53,644 bases of DNA from JBNKWA01 sp050299555. Its GTDB lineage: Bacteria; Pseudomonadota; Alphaproteobacteria; Rhodobacterales; Rhodobacteraceae. The translations under genes and the position numbers were made by a program. The notes beneath the pieces are model-generated. The model did no database searches, had not been told where the DNA came from, and saw only the letters and a program-made list of their open reading frames with translations. Each line of letters begins with the position of its first letter. Within the stretch, counting starts at the first letter, position 1. The stretch spans positions 1 through 53,644 of the forward strand of contig JBNKWA010000031.1 of the NCBI GenBank assembly GCA_050299555.1, read 5' to 3'. Shown here one piece after another: positions 43,492-51,880 of the stretch.

Positions 43492-44790
43492 TTATTCGAC
43501 GATGCGGTAGTAGTCGGCCGCGTATTCCTCGTCGGCGACGCCCAGGCAGGTGCCGAACGAGCTTTCGCTGGTCAGCTTGATCTCGCCGCCCGATTGCACC
43601 GACGTGCCGGTGATGCCCTCGACCTGCGCCGCCATCGTCACCGTGGTCTGGGCCACGATCTGCGAGCCATGATACTGCATCTTGGCCGCGAAAAATGCGC
43701 CGCCGAGGGTGAGAAGCTGAGCGCCGCCGCCGGGGGCGCAGTCGTCGGCGCGGCCGAGCATCACGCCCTCGCTGCCGGTGAAGGACAGGTCCGAGGTGTT
43801 GGAGGTCGCGATGGTGGTGTCGTAAAGCCTGACACCGCTGTTGAGCTGGACCTTGCAGTTGGTCACGATCACCATGCGTTCCAGGGTGATGTTGTCGAGC
43901 ATCAGCGGGTTGGCGCCATTGCAATGCACGTTGTAGATGTTGCCCGAGACCAGCGTCGAGGCGTCGAAATTCATTTGGTTGACTGAGATGACGCTGGCGG
44001 TGGACTTGTCGATATACGAGGGCTGCCAGTCGGAACTGGCGTCATCGAGCGCATTGATGATCTCGGGCAGGAGGCTGACCAGGCGCGGTTCCATCGAGCC
44101 TTCGGTCAGCGCATCCAGCAGCCCGGGGTTGGAGTCGAACTGGTCGGCCGGAAGCTGCAGGGTGTCGAGGTCCTCCATCGACACCACGACATCGTCGCCG
44201 AAGCTGTTGCCGATCGACAGTTTCACGCCCAGTTCGCCATGGATGCAGATGCCGTTGAGGAAGTTGTTGCCCGAGGAAAGCTCGACCATGTCGCGGGTGA
44301 TCAGCCCGTCCTTGAGGCAGCCCGGGGTGAAGCGCTGCACCGTGGAGGTGGCCGAGACGTCCCACGAGCCGAAGGCGGCCAGCCGCAGCAGGAAGGTATC
44401 GACGCGGTTGCTGTTCTCGGCGGTGCGCAGGGCGCGGGCCCGCACCGCGTCGGGGAAGGGATGACCGACGATCAGGGTATGGCTGTCCATGTCCCAGCGG
44501 CCGACCTCGACATCGTCGGCCTTGGTCACCTCGCCGTTGCTGTCGACCGAAAGGTTCGACTGCGCGATCCGCATGGCCTCGTTCACCGCGGTGGTGCCGT
44601 TGGGCAGTTGCATCGCGCCGGCATGGGCGGCCGAGTCGGCGGTCGCCTGCAACATCGAGCGCACGCGCCAGGCGTTGGACGCGTCGATTGCCAGGCCGCC
44701 GCTGATCAGGAACACCACCGTCCAGACCAGGGACCACCCCATCCCACCCTGTTCATCGCCGAGGAAATCGGCGCCACTCCCATAGGCCAT
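43492..44790 (-). CDS. TadG-like pilus-assembly protein (downstream paralogue)
   Basis: About 432 residues. The N-terminus has the Tad/TadG pattern: EQGGMGWS, then a membrane helix (LVWTVVFLISGGLAIDASNAWR), then RSMLQATADSAAHAGAMQL. The long periplasmic part is beta-rich with several Cys (FTPGCLKDGL, GICIHGELG, HCNGANPL, DDCAPGGGAQLL, GTCLGVADEEYA). I see no von Willebrand A domain. ATG 44790 has GGAGG 8 nt upstream; a GTG at 44799 overlaps that site. It is a clear paralogue of the protein at 45566, and the tadE-like gene lies immediately upstream. Confidence 0.8.
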   Translation of the reverse strand: MAYGSGADFLGDEQGGMGWSLVWTVVFLISGGLAIDASNAWRVRSMLQATADSAAHAGAMQLPNGTTAVNEAMRIAQSNLSVDSNGEVTKADDVEVGRWDMDSHTLIVGHPFPDAVRARALRTAENSNRVDTFLLRLAAFGSWDVSATSTVQRFTPGCLKDGLITRDMVELSSGNNFLNGICIHGELGVKLSIGNSFGDDVVVSMEDLDTLQLPADQFDSNPGLLDALTEGSMEPRLVSLLPEIINALDDASSDWQPSYIDKSTASVISVNQMNFDASTLVSGNIYNVHCNGANPLMLDNITLERMVIVTNCKVQLNSGVRLYDTTIATSNTSDLSFTGSEGVMLGRADDCAPGGGAQLLTLGGAFFAAKMQYHGSQIVAQTTVTMAAQVEGITGTSVQSGGEIKLTSESSFGTCLGVADEEYAADYYRIVE

Positions 44791-44805
44791 TTGCGTCACC
44801 TCCGA

Positions 44806-45204
44806 TCAGGACGGTTCCTTGAGCTGAACGACCCGGGCGGTGATCGGCTGGCTGGCCGAGAAGGGAAAGACGCCGAAGAGATTGACGTCCTGCCCCTGTA
44901 TGGTGATGACGATCGAGACCTCGGTCGAGCCCACGGTCGCGTCGACAGTGGGTATCGCCGAGGACTTGAAGCGTGCGCCGTCGCCTGCGAAGGCTTCCGC
45001 CTCGGTCTCGTCCATGAGGCCGAGAGACATCCGCCGCGCCGCGTCGCGCGCCACGTCCCACATGCGTGACTGTGCCAGAAACACCATGCTGACATCGACC
45101 GTCAGCATCATGACCAGAAGGAAGACTGGAAGCCAGATCACGAATTCGACCGTGACCCCGCCTTCCTCGTCATTCACTCGCTGCAACTGCCTCGACTGGT
45201 TCAT
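44806..45204 (-). CDS. TadE-like pseudopilin/pilus-assembly protein
   Basis: A 132-residue TadE-family protein. A short N-terminus ends EEGGVTVEFVIWLPVFLLVMMLTVDVSMVFLAQSRMWDVARDAARR. The conserved Glu at the start of the hydrophobic helix and the following Arg-rich segment are the family hallmark. The C-terminal part is beta-rich. ATG 45204. It is flanked on both sides by tadG-like genes on the same strand, suggesting one minor-pilin/secretion module. Confidence 0.85.
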   Translation of the reverse strand: MNQSRQLQRVNDEEGGVTVEFVIWLPVFLLVMMLTVDVSMVFLAQSRMWDVARDAARRMSLGLMDETEAEAFAGDGARFKSSAIPTVDATVGSTEVSIVITIQGQDVNLFGVFPFSASQPITARVVQLKEPS

Positions 45205-45565
45205 GCCCGGATTACGCTCAAAAATACGGTTCGTCGCGGCACCAAACGCTTGCCGCCTGCTACGGAGCGGGGCTACGACCCGCAAACTACAACCCGAGGC
45301 AGCCCCCTCTGTGCCGAACCACTGCCGGCGAATGTCGCCGGCCATGAACCGCACCCTCGACCGGAGGCCCGTCCCTGCGACAGCAAGGTAAGACCTCTTT
45401 CCTTGTCCAATCCTTAACGTCAGACCCAACCGAGCCTGGCGTCCGGACCGCGCAAGAGTGGGCACTATAGACGCTATGCCGAAATCGGCGAAGGACGATA
45501 TGCGCCGGTTTTGTGGCGAAGTGTCGACGACATTGCGGGCACCCTTGGGGCCACGGGTGCCGCCG
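45205..45565. other. Intergenic region in the Tad cluster, no gene
   Basis: These 361 bp between the tadE-like start and the stop of the upstream tadG-like gene contain no supportable gene. A hairpin (GGCACCC with GGGTGCC, about 45537-45562) directly after the upstream stop may end that transcript. The rest presumably carries a promoter for tadE, which I cannot identify with confidence. Confidence 0.5.
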
Positions 45566-46861
45566 CTATTCGACAATGCGGAAGTAGCGTGCTGCATATT
45601 CCTCATCCACCTGGCCATCGCAGGTCCCGAAGGAGCTTTGGCTTGTCAGCTTGATGTCGCCGCCGGCCTGCACCGACGTGCCGAGAATGCCCTCGGCCTG
45701 CGCGGTTATCATGGCGTCGCCGGCGGCGATGATCTGCGAGCCCTGGAACGCCATCTTGGCGGCGAAATGGACGCCGCCGAGGGTCAGGAGCTGTGCCCCG
45801 CCGCCCGGCGCGCAGTTGTCGGCGCGGCCCAGCTGGACGCCCTCGGCGCCGGTGAAGGACTGGCCCGAGGTGCTGGAGGTGGCGATGGTGGCATTCTCGA
45901 CGACGACACCGGTGCCGAGATGGACCTTGCAGTTGGTCACGATCACCACGTCGTGCACATCGATCGGCCCCTCGATCTTCAGCGGGTTGCCGCCATGGCA
46001 GGTGACGTCGTAGACGTTGCCGGCGACAAGGGTCGAGGCGTCGAAGGCACTTTCGGACACGGTGTAGACCGACCCCACGGCGGACTGGATGTAGCTCGGC
46101 TGCCAGTCGGAGTTGTAATCCTTCAGCGCCGGCAGGATCTCGTCGAGGCGGCTGACCAGGCGCGGCTGCAAGGGCTTCTCGCGCAACGCCTCGGCGAGCC
46201 CCGGATTGGCCGAGGTATCGCCCGACGGCACCTGCAGGTCGTCCAGATCGGGCATCGAGACGATCACGTCGTCACCGAAGGTGTTGCCGATCGACAACTT
46301 CACCCCCTGCTGCCCGTGCACGCAGATGGTGTTGCGGAAGTCGTTCTGGGACGAGGCCTCGACCGTTCCCCTGGCGACCAGGCCGTCGAGGATGCAGTCC
46401 GGGGTGAAGATCTGCACCGTCGAGTAGGTGCTGATGTCCCACGAGGTGAAACCGGCCAGCTTGAGCAGGAAGGTGTCGACGCGATTGTTGTTGGCCGCGG
46501 TGCGCATGGCGCGGGCGCGGACCGCGTCGGGGACCGGGCTGGTGGTGTCGAGCGTGCGGGTCGCCGGGTCCCAGCGGCCGACGTCGACCGCGGCCTGGGG
46601 CGTCACCATGCCGAACCGCGCCGCCGGCAGGTTGGCCTGGGAAATGCGCATCGCCTCGCCCACGGCGGCGGCCGCATCAGGCAGTTGCAGCGCTCCGGCA
46701 TGAGCGGCGGAATCGGACGTGGCCTGAAGCATCGCCCGCACCCGCCAGGCGTTGCTGGCATCCACGGCCAGACCACCAAAAACCAGGAAGATCATCAGCC
46801 AGCCGAGCGACCAGCCTATGCTGCCCTCGGCATCCCGGGCAAAGCGGCGGATGGAACGCAA
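45566..46861 (-). CDS. TadG-like pilus-assembly protein (upstream paralogue)
   Basis: About 431 residues from TTG 46861, with CGAGG 7 nt upstream. GTG 46897 and the ATG at 47011 are in frame but poorly supported. It has the N-terminal Tad pattern DAEGSIGWSLGWLMIFLVFGGLAVDASNAWRVRAMLQATSDSAAHAGALQL and the same beta-rich, Cys-containing body as the downstream copy (FTPDCILDGL, TICVHGQQGVKLSIGNTFGDDV, DNCAPGGGAQLL, FGTCDGQVDEEYAARYFRIVE). The two are full-length paralogues, probably from duplication. Located just downstream of dnaA. Confidence 0.78.
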   Translation of the reverse strand: MRSIRRFARDAEGSIGWSLGWLMIFLVFGGLAVDASNAWRVRAMLQATSDSAAHAGALQLPDAAAAVGEAMRISQANLPAARFGMVTPQAAVDVGRWDPATRTLDTTSPVPDAVRARAMRTAANNNRVDTFLLKLAGFTSWDISTYSTVQIFTPDCILDGLVARGTVEASSQNDFRNTICVHGQQGVKLSIGNTFGDDVIVSMPDLDDLQVPSGDTSANPGLAEALREKPLQPRLVSRLDEILPALKDYNSDWQPSYIQSAVGSVYTVSESAFDASTLVAGNVYDVTCHGGNPLKIEGPIDVHDVVIVTNCKVHLGTGVVVENATIATSSTSGQSFTGAEGVQLGRADNCAPGGGAQLLTLGGVHFAAKMAFQGSQIIAAGDAMITAQAEGILGTSVQAGGDIKLTSQSSFGTCDGQVDEEYAARYFRIVE

Positions 46862-47287
46862 CGCGCCGCCTCGGCTACTCAACTGCGGGCTAGGCACCCC
46901 CGTAAAACTCGGCGGTGGAACAACGTTTTCGGTATCTGCCGCATGGCAGCCGCCGGTCTCGCGTTCGCACCTTCTTTGTCGCGCAACTCGCGCGCCGTGA
47001 GTAAACAACACACGCCTCCCCGTACTGGGTCACTCGCTACTCCGGCCGTAATGGCCTCGGGAGGCTGGTCGCTACTCCGCGCGCAAACAGCGACGGATAC
47101 ACATGCGATGCGGTCAGATAGCCCCCACCCCAACCGCTTCGAGTGGTCGCGTTGCCGGTCCGCCACACACCTGTCGGAAACCGGCCACGATTCCGTCAAC
47201 CTTACGTCAACCTCGATAAATCGAAGGTGAACGAAATGCGGCGCCACTGCGTGTCGGGCGCAGCGGGTTCATTCTGTGGTTGTGCGG
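46862..47287. other. Region between dnaA and the Tad cluster
   Basis: Depending on the tadG-like start, 276-426 bp without a gene. A direct repeat TTGACG-TAAGG-TTGACG on the minus strand (about 47193-47209) could hold a promoter -35 element, but I see no matching -10. No clear terminator for dnaA is visible. Confidence 0.45.
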
Positions 47288-48769
47288 TCAGGCCTCGAGC
47301 ATACGCCGCAAAATCTCGACGTCGTCGGCGATCTGGCTGTCCGTCATGCGCAGTTCCTCGATCTTGCGCACGGCGTGGATCACGGTTGTGTGATCGCGTC
47401 CGCCGATTCGCCGGCCGATTTCGGGCAGCGATTTCGACGTCAGGGTCTTGGCCAGATACATCGCCACCTGGCGCGGCCGTGCAACCGACCGCGATCGCCG
47501 CTCCGACAACAGGTCACTCATCCGGAGGTTGAAGTGATCGGCCACCTTGCGGATGATCTCGTCGATGGTCACCTTGCGCTCGGATTGCCGCAGCGTGTCG
47601 GCCAGGCAGTTCTGCACCATGTCGAGGTCGATATCGCCGCGCAGAAGCTCGGCATGGGCGAAGAGCCGGTTGAGCGCGCCCTCCAGCACCCGCACGTTCG
47701 AGCTGATGCGATGGGCGAGGAATTCCAGCACGCCGGGCTTGATCTCGATCTTAGGCCCGGACTGCAAGCGCTGTTCGGTCTTGGACTGGAGGATGCCAAG
47801 GCGCAGCTCGTAGTCGGTCGGGTGCAGATCGACCACCAGGCCCCATTGCAGCCGCGAGCGGATGCGCTCATCGAGGCCGTCGATTTCGCCCGGCGCGCGG
47901 TCGCCGGAAATGACGATCTGCTTGGACTGGTCGACCAGGGCGTTGAAGGTATGGAAGAACTCGTCCTGGGTGCTGTCCTTGCCGGCGATGAACTGGACGT
48001 CGTCCACCATCAAGAGGTCGACCGAGCGGAAAAGCTGCTTGAAGCCCAGCATGTCCTTGAAGCGCAGTGCCTGGACGAAGCGGTACATGAACTGCTCGGC
48101 CGAGATGTAGAGCACCCGGGCCGAGGGGTCGCGGGAGAGCCATTCCCAGGCGATCGCGTGCATCAGGTGGGTCTTGCCGAGGCCCACGCCGCCATAGAGG
48201 AAGAGCGGGTTGAAGCTGATGCCGCCGCCCTCGGCGACGCGCCGCGCCGCGGCATGGGCCAGCTCGTTCGGCTTGCCGACCACGAAGGTCTCGAACTTGT
48301 TGCGCTGCTCGATCTTGGCGCCGGGAAGCTCGGTCTCGGGCTGGGTCGGCATCGCCACCCCCTTCGCTGCAGGCATCGGCTCGGCGGATCTGGGTTCGGG
48401 CGCAGGTTCGGGCCTGCGTCCGACCTTGCGCGCCGGCTCGGGCCGCGCCCGGCCGTCGGCTGCATCCGGTGCCGGGGTCGCTGCGGCGACGCAAGCCTCG
48501 GGCGGGAAGGCGGGGGCGGGCCGTCGCCGGGTGCCGACGGTGAACTCCAGCCGCCGCGCCCGCGCCTCGGTTTCCCGCAGCAGCTTCAGGATCTGCTCGC
48601 CGAACTGGTCGTTGATCCACTTGCCCATGAAGGCGGTCGGCACCTCGAGGCGGGCGCTACCGCCCTCGCAGCCCAGATACACGATCGGCTCGATCCAGTT
48701 GTGAAACGAATCGCGTCCAATGGACTTCCGCAAGCGTTCGCAAACGTCCGACCAGTACGTGGTATCCAT
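47288..48769 (-). CDS. dnaA: Chromosomal replication initiator protein DnaA
   Basis: A 493-residue AAA+ initiator. Domain I is at about 1-85 (YWSDVCERLRKSIGRDSFHNWIEPI). A Pro/Ala-rich domain II linker covers about 90-155. The AAA+ domain carries Walker A GGVGLGKTHLMHAI, Walker B VDLLMVDDVQF and SSNVRVLEGALNRL. C-terminal domain IV has the DnaA-box signature GGRDHTTVIHAVRKIEEL. ATG 48769 (MDTTYWSD) fits the family start; an upstream extension to 48841 is not supported. A rhodanese gene lies upstream on the same strand. Confidence 0.97.
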   Translation of the reverse strand: MDTTYWSDVCERLRKSIGRDSFHNWIEPIVYLGCEGGSARLEVPTAFMGKWINDQFGEQILKLLRETEARARRLEFTVGTRRRPAPAFPPEACVAAATPAPDAADGRARPEPARKVGRRPEPAPEPRSAEPMPAAKGVAMPTQPETELPGAKIEQRNKFETFVVGKPNELAHAAARRVAEGGGISFNPLFLYGGVGLGKTHLMHAIAWEWLSRDPSARVLYISAEQFMYRFVQALRFKDMLGFKQLFRSVDLLMVDDVQFIAGKDSTQDEFFHTFNALVDQSKQIVISGDRAPGEIDGLDERIRSRLQWGLVVDLHPTDYELRLGILQSKTEQRLQSGPKIEIKPGVLEFLAHRISSNVRVLEGALNRLFAHAELLRGDIDLDMVQNCLADTLRQSERKVTIDEIIRKVADHFNLRMSDLLSERRSRSVARPRQVAMYLAKTLTSKSLPEIGRRIGGRDHTTVIHAVRKIEELRMTDSQIADDVEILRRMLEA

Positions 48770-48872
48770 TCCACCCCACCTGTTCTTTTCGATCCGCCGG
48801 AACGAGGGCCCGGCTTGCTTGCCTCCACCGGCCGAGGACACCCATCGCGATCGGGTGCCCCGGCACTCTCCG

Positions 48873-49319
48873 TCAGCTCTGCCGCCAGGGCAGGCCGGCG
48901 GCCTTCCAGCCGTTCAGGTTCCCCCTGTGGCGCTGGTCATCGAGCACGCCCTCGAATCCCTCGGCCACATTGACGCAGGTAACCTGCTGCCCGGCCGCGC
49001 CGAAGGCCGCGGAGACCGCTCGCGCCGCCTCCATCGAGCGCGCGCCGGACCGGCAGATGAAGAAGATGGTGTCAGGCACCGCCTCGAAACGTTCGCGAAG
49101 GCGCCCGGGAAATTCGGGATCGACGGCCATGTCGGGAAATGTGCGCCATTCCAGCAGGATGACCTCGCGGCCCACGCCGCTCAGGTCCGGAATGCCGACG
49201 AAACTCCACTCGGGTCTCGTTCGAACATCCACAAGCGCAGACGTTTCTTGTTCGCTCAGGCGCTGCCACGCCTCGGCCGGTCGGCATTCGCCGACGCTGC
49301 CCTGCCCGTCAGGGTTCAT
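48873..49319 (-). CDS. Rhodanese-like domain protein
   Basis: A 148-residue single-domain rhodanese. It contains ALVDVRTRPEWSFVGIPD, the active-site loop FICRSGARS with catalytic Cys (about residue 88), and a C-terminal GFEGVLDDQRHRGNLNGWKAAGLPW. It may carry persulfide sulfur; the acceptor is unknown. It lies between candidate oriC and dnaA, about 100 bp upstream of dnaA, so it could be the first gene of the dnaA transcript. Confidence 0.88.
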   Translation of the reverse strand: MNPDGQGSVGECRPAEAWQRLSEQETSALVDVRTRPEWSFVGIPDLSGVGREVILLEWRTFPDMAVDPEFPGRLRERFEAVPDTIFFICRSGARSMEAARAVSAAFGAAGQQVTCVNVAEGFEGVLDDQRHRGNLNGWKAAGLPWRQS

Positions 49320-49638
49320 CCCAGAATCTCTCTGCCGTCCATCACACCGAGGCGGACGTTAGCCAGAAGGACGCCCCCAGTTCAACAGTAACGATCGCTT
49401 GACTTCACGATTCCTAACAACGTCAGCAATGAATCGCCGAAGGCGTGGATAATTAGCAACATTAATATTTGTTAACAACTTAGCTTTCGGCCCTAAATTA
49501 CTTTAGGACCGTCAAATTTCTACTTTTGGCGTTGGTTATGAGGCCCCGTTCGCCGGATGGAAGGGGCGGGAAGAACCATACGTCCGTCGTCAGATTCGGA
49601 CAACCGGTCCAGATGCGGAACACGACGTTCGGGTGTCG
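49320..49638. other. Candidate replication origin (oriC) region
   Basis: No gene. The stretch 49449-49530 is strikingly AT-rich for this window (GATAATTAGCAACATTAATA and following, TTGTTAACAACTT, CCTAAATTACTTTAGG). Just left of it, 49444-49452 reads TTATCCACG on the minus strand, an 8 of 9 match to the DnaA box TTATCCACA. The location between rpsT and the rhodanese-dnaA genes fits the usual alphaproteobacterial origin neighbourhood. I found only one strong DnaA box, so the call is tentative. Confidence 0.55.
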
Positions 49639-49670
49639 AAAAAAATGACGCGCCCCGGAAAACCGGGGCG
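49639..49670 (-). terminator. Rho-independent terminator of rpsT
   Basis: On the minus strand CGCCCCGG (49670-49663), loop TTTT, CCGGGGCG (49658-49651), then a short gap and a run of seven T (49645-49639). It lies 32 bp after the rpsT stop. This is the clearest intrinsic terminator in the window. Confidence 0.85.
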
Positions 49671-49702
49671 ACTTCAACTTCAAATTTCAACCTTGAGGCG
49701 AA

Positions 49703-49969
49703 TCAGCGAGCCAGGGCGCTGACCCGTGCGGCGAGGCGGGAAACCTTCCGGCTGGCCGTGTTCTGGTGCAGGATGCCGCGCGAGGCGGAGCGCATGATTT
49801 CCGGCTGCGCTGCCCGCAGGGCCTCGGCCGCCACCTTGGCATCACCGCCGGCGATGGCCTCCTCGACCTTGCGAATGAAGGTCCGCATGCGCGAGCGCCG
49901 CGCCTTGTTTACGTCGGTCCGGCGCAGCATCTGTCGGGCGCGCTTCTTGGACTGTGCCGAATTGGCCAT
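49703..49969 (-). CDS. rpsT: 30S ribosomal protein S20
   Basis: An 88-residue basic helical protein that binds 16S rRNA. It has the N-terminal MANSAQSKKRARQMLRRTDVN, RRSRMRTFIRKVEEAI in the middle and HQNTASRKVSRLAARVSAL at the C-terminus. ATG 49969 gives the standard length. It has its own promoter (50010-50038) and terminator (49639-49670), so it is a monocistronic unit beside the origin. Confidence 0.97.
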   Translation of the reverse strand: MANSAQSKKRARQMLRRTDVNKARRSRMRTFIRKVEEAIAGGDAKVAAEALRAAQPEIMRSASRGILHQNTASRKVSRLAARVSALAR

Positions 49970-50009
49970 GTCACGAAATTCCGCTTGTCTGTCTGCAGAT
50001 TGAGGCGCG

Positions 50010-50038
50010 TCTCTAGCTTCGCACCCGACGCGAGTCAA
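50010..50038 (-). promoter_or_regulatory. Promoter of rpsT
   Basis: On the minus strand TTGACT (50038-50033), 17-bp spacer, TAGAGA (50015-50010), about 40 bp before the rpsT ATG. It overlaps nothing and has ideal spacing. Confidence 0.65.
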
Positions 50039-50058
50039 TGGCCAATCCGTCCGCCGCG

Positions 50059-50835
50059 CTACTGGTCACGAAACTGGGGCGAGCGCTTCTCCATGAAGGC
50101 GGCCATGCCTTCCTTCTGGTCCTCGGTGGCGAAGAGCGCGTGGAACAGCCGCCGCTCGAACAGCACGCCCTCGCGCAGCGTCGTCTCGTAGGAGCGGTTC
50201 ACCGCCTCCTTGACCGCCATCGCCGTCAGCGTCGACTTTTCGGCGATCTTCTGCGCCGTCTTCATGGTCTCGGCCATCAGGTCCTTGGCCGGAATCACCC
50301 GGCTGACCAGCCCGGCGCGCTCGGCCTCGTCGGCGTCCATCATGCGTCCGGTCAGGTGCATTTCCATGGATTTCGACTTGCCCACCGAGCGGGTCAGGCG
50401 CTGGGTGCCGCCGATCCCGGCCATGACGCCGAGGTTGATCTCGGGCTGGCCGAACTTGGCGGTGTCCGAGCACAGGATGAAGTCGCACATCATCGCCAGC
50501 TCACAGCCACCGCCCAGGGCATAGCCCGACACCGCGGCGATGATCGGCTTGCGGACCCTCAGTATCGCCTCGGTCTCGCCGGTGAAGTGGTCGGCGCCGA
50601 ACATCTCGACAAAGCCCCTGCCGGACATTTCCTTGATGTCGGCGCCGGCGGCGAAGGCCTTTTCCGAACCGGTCAGCACGATGACCCGGACCTTGTCGTT
50701 GTCGTCGAAGGCGGCCAGTGCCCGTGCCAGCTCGCCCAGGAGTGCAGCATTGAGCGCGTTCAGCGCTTCGGGCCGGTTGAAGCGGATCACGCCGACACTG
50801 TCGTCGATCTCGACGATCAGGTTCTCGTAAGCCAT
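50059..50835 (-). CDS. Enoyl-CoA hydratase
   Basis: A 258-residue crotonase-family protein. The CoA/oxyanion-hole segments AFAAGADIKEM and GYALGGGCELAMMCDFILCSDTAKFGQPEINLGVMAGIGGTQRL include both catalytic Glu positions expected of a true hydratase. The C-terminal KEGMAAFMEKRSPQF is typical of the short-chain mitochondrial-type enzyme. It acts in fatty-acid beta-oxidation. ATG 50835 has GGAG 7 nt upstream. It lies downstream of mutM on the same strand. Confidence 0.93.
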   Translation of the reverse strand: MAYENLIVEIDDSVGVIRFNRPEALNALNAALLGELARALAAFDDNDKVRVIVLTGSEKAFAAGADIKEMSGRGFVEMFGADHFTGETEAILRVRKPIIAAVSGYALGGGCELAMMCDFILCSDTAKFGQPEINLGVMAGIGGTQRLTRSVGKSKSMEMHLTGRMMDADEAERAGLVSRVIPAKDLMAETMKTAQKIAEKSTLTAMAVKEAVNRSYETTLREGVLFERRLFHALFATEDQKEGMAAFMEKRSPQFRDQ

Positions 50836-50920
50836 TTGGGGTCTCCGCACCGTTGCACAGGCGGCGACTCATAGCACCGGCGCCCCGGCGCGCAACCCTG
50901 ATGCAAGCGCAGGCGATGGT

Positions 50921-51784
50921 TCAGCGCTGGCAGTGGGGGCAATAGAAACTGGACCGCCCCGACTGGACGATGCGGCGGATCGTGCTGTGGCAGCCGTCGG
51001 TGCGGCAGGGCTCGCCCTCGCGGTCGTAGACGGCGAAGCTGTGCTGGAAGTAGCCGAGCTCGCCGGTGGCCTGGCGGTGGTCGCGCAGCGACGAGCCGCC
51101 GGCGGCGATGGCCTCGTCCAGCACCCCGCGGATCGCCGGCACCAGTGCCGCCACGCGGGCCTGTGCGATGCGGCCGGCCTGGCGCAGGGGCGAGATGCCC
51201 GCCCGCCACAGTGCCTCGGCGACATAGATATTGCCAAGGCCGGCCACAAGGCGCTGGTCGAGGAGCGCCGCCTTGACCGGCGCGCGCCTGCCCCGGAACG
51301 CTGCCGCCAGATAGGTGTCGGAAAAGCCGTTGCCGAGCGGTTCCGGCCCCAGCCCCGCCAGCAGCCGGTGGCTTTCGGCCGTCGCGGTGGGGGTCAGGTC
51401 GACCATGCCGAATCGGCGGGCGTCGTTGAAGACGATGCGGGCGCCGGCATCGGTGGTCAGCACGATGTGGTCGTGCTGCGGCAGATGCCCCGCGACATGG
51501 GCGAAGCTGCCCTGCCGGACATCGCCGATCAGGATGCGGCCGGACATGCCGAGATGCAGGATCAGCGTCTCGGCCGTTCCGTCGCCGGGGTCGAGATCGG
51601 CGAGGATGTATTTCGAGCGCCGCCGCAGCCGGACCACCCGGCTGCCGGTGAGGCGCGCCGCCAGGCCCTTGGGCAGCGGCCAGCGCAGGTCCGGCCGGCG
51701 CACCTCGGCCGCCGCGATCACCGCGCCTTCCAGCACCGGCAACAGCCCGCGCCTGACCGTCTCGACCTCTGGCAGTTCCGGCAT
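50921..51784 (-). CDS. mutM: Formamidopyrimidine-DNA glycosylase (Fpg)
   Basis: A 287-residue bifunctional base-excision enzyme that removes 8-oxoguanine. After Met removal, catalytic Pro1/Glu2 come from MPELPEVETVRRGL. ILHLGMSGR, the helix-two-turn-helix region (VAGLGNIYVAEALWRAGISP), and a C-terminal zinc finger (CRTDGC ... SGRSSFYCPHCQR, with a CX4C first pair common in alphaproteobacteria) complete the family pattern. It is divergent from ubiE. Confidence 0.96.
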   Translation of the reverse strand: MPELPEVETVRRGLLPVLEGAVIAAAEVRRPDLRWPLPKGLAARLTGSRVVRLRRRSKYILADLDPGDGTAETLILHLGMSGRILIGDVRQGSFAHVAGHLPQHDHIVLTTDAGARIVFNDARRFGMVDLTPTATAESHRLLAGLGPEPLGNGFSDTYLAAAFRGRRAPVKAALLDQRLVAGLGNIYVAEALWRAGISPLRQAGRIAQARVAALVPAIRGVLDEAIAAGGSSLRDHRQATGELGYFQHSFAVYDREGEPCRTDGCHSTIRRIVQSGRSSFYCPHCQR

Positions 51785-51827
51785 GACGCTGATCCCCGAA
51801 GTGCCGCCCGCGACATCCGATCGCGAA

Positions 51828-51855
51828 TTGTGTCGGGCGCCTCACTCTATATAAG
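51828..51855 (+). promoter_or_regulatory. Promoter of ubiE-ubiB
   Basis: TTGTGT (51828-51833), 16-bp spacer, TATAAG (51850-51855), 26 bp before the ubiE ATG, in the divergent space with mutM. Confidence 0.55.
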
Positions 51856-51880
51856 CATCGGGCGCAGCGAGGATGCCAGC

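Noticed and set aside
45458..47230. 590-residue plus-strand open frame opposite the upstream tadG-like gene
   Set aside because: It is a shadow frame. The minus strand shows a clear Tad N-terminus and end-to-end similarity to the second paralogue.
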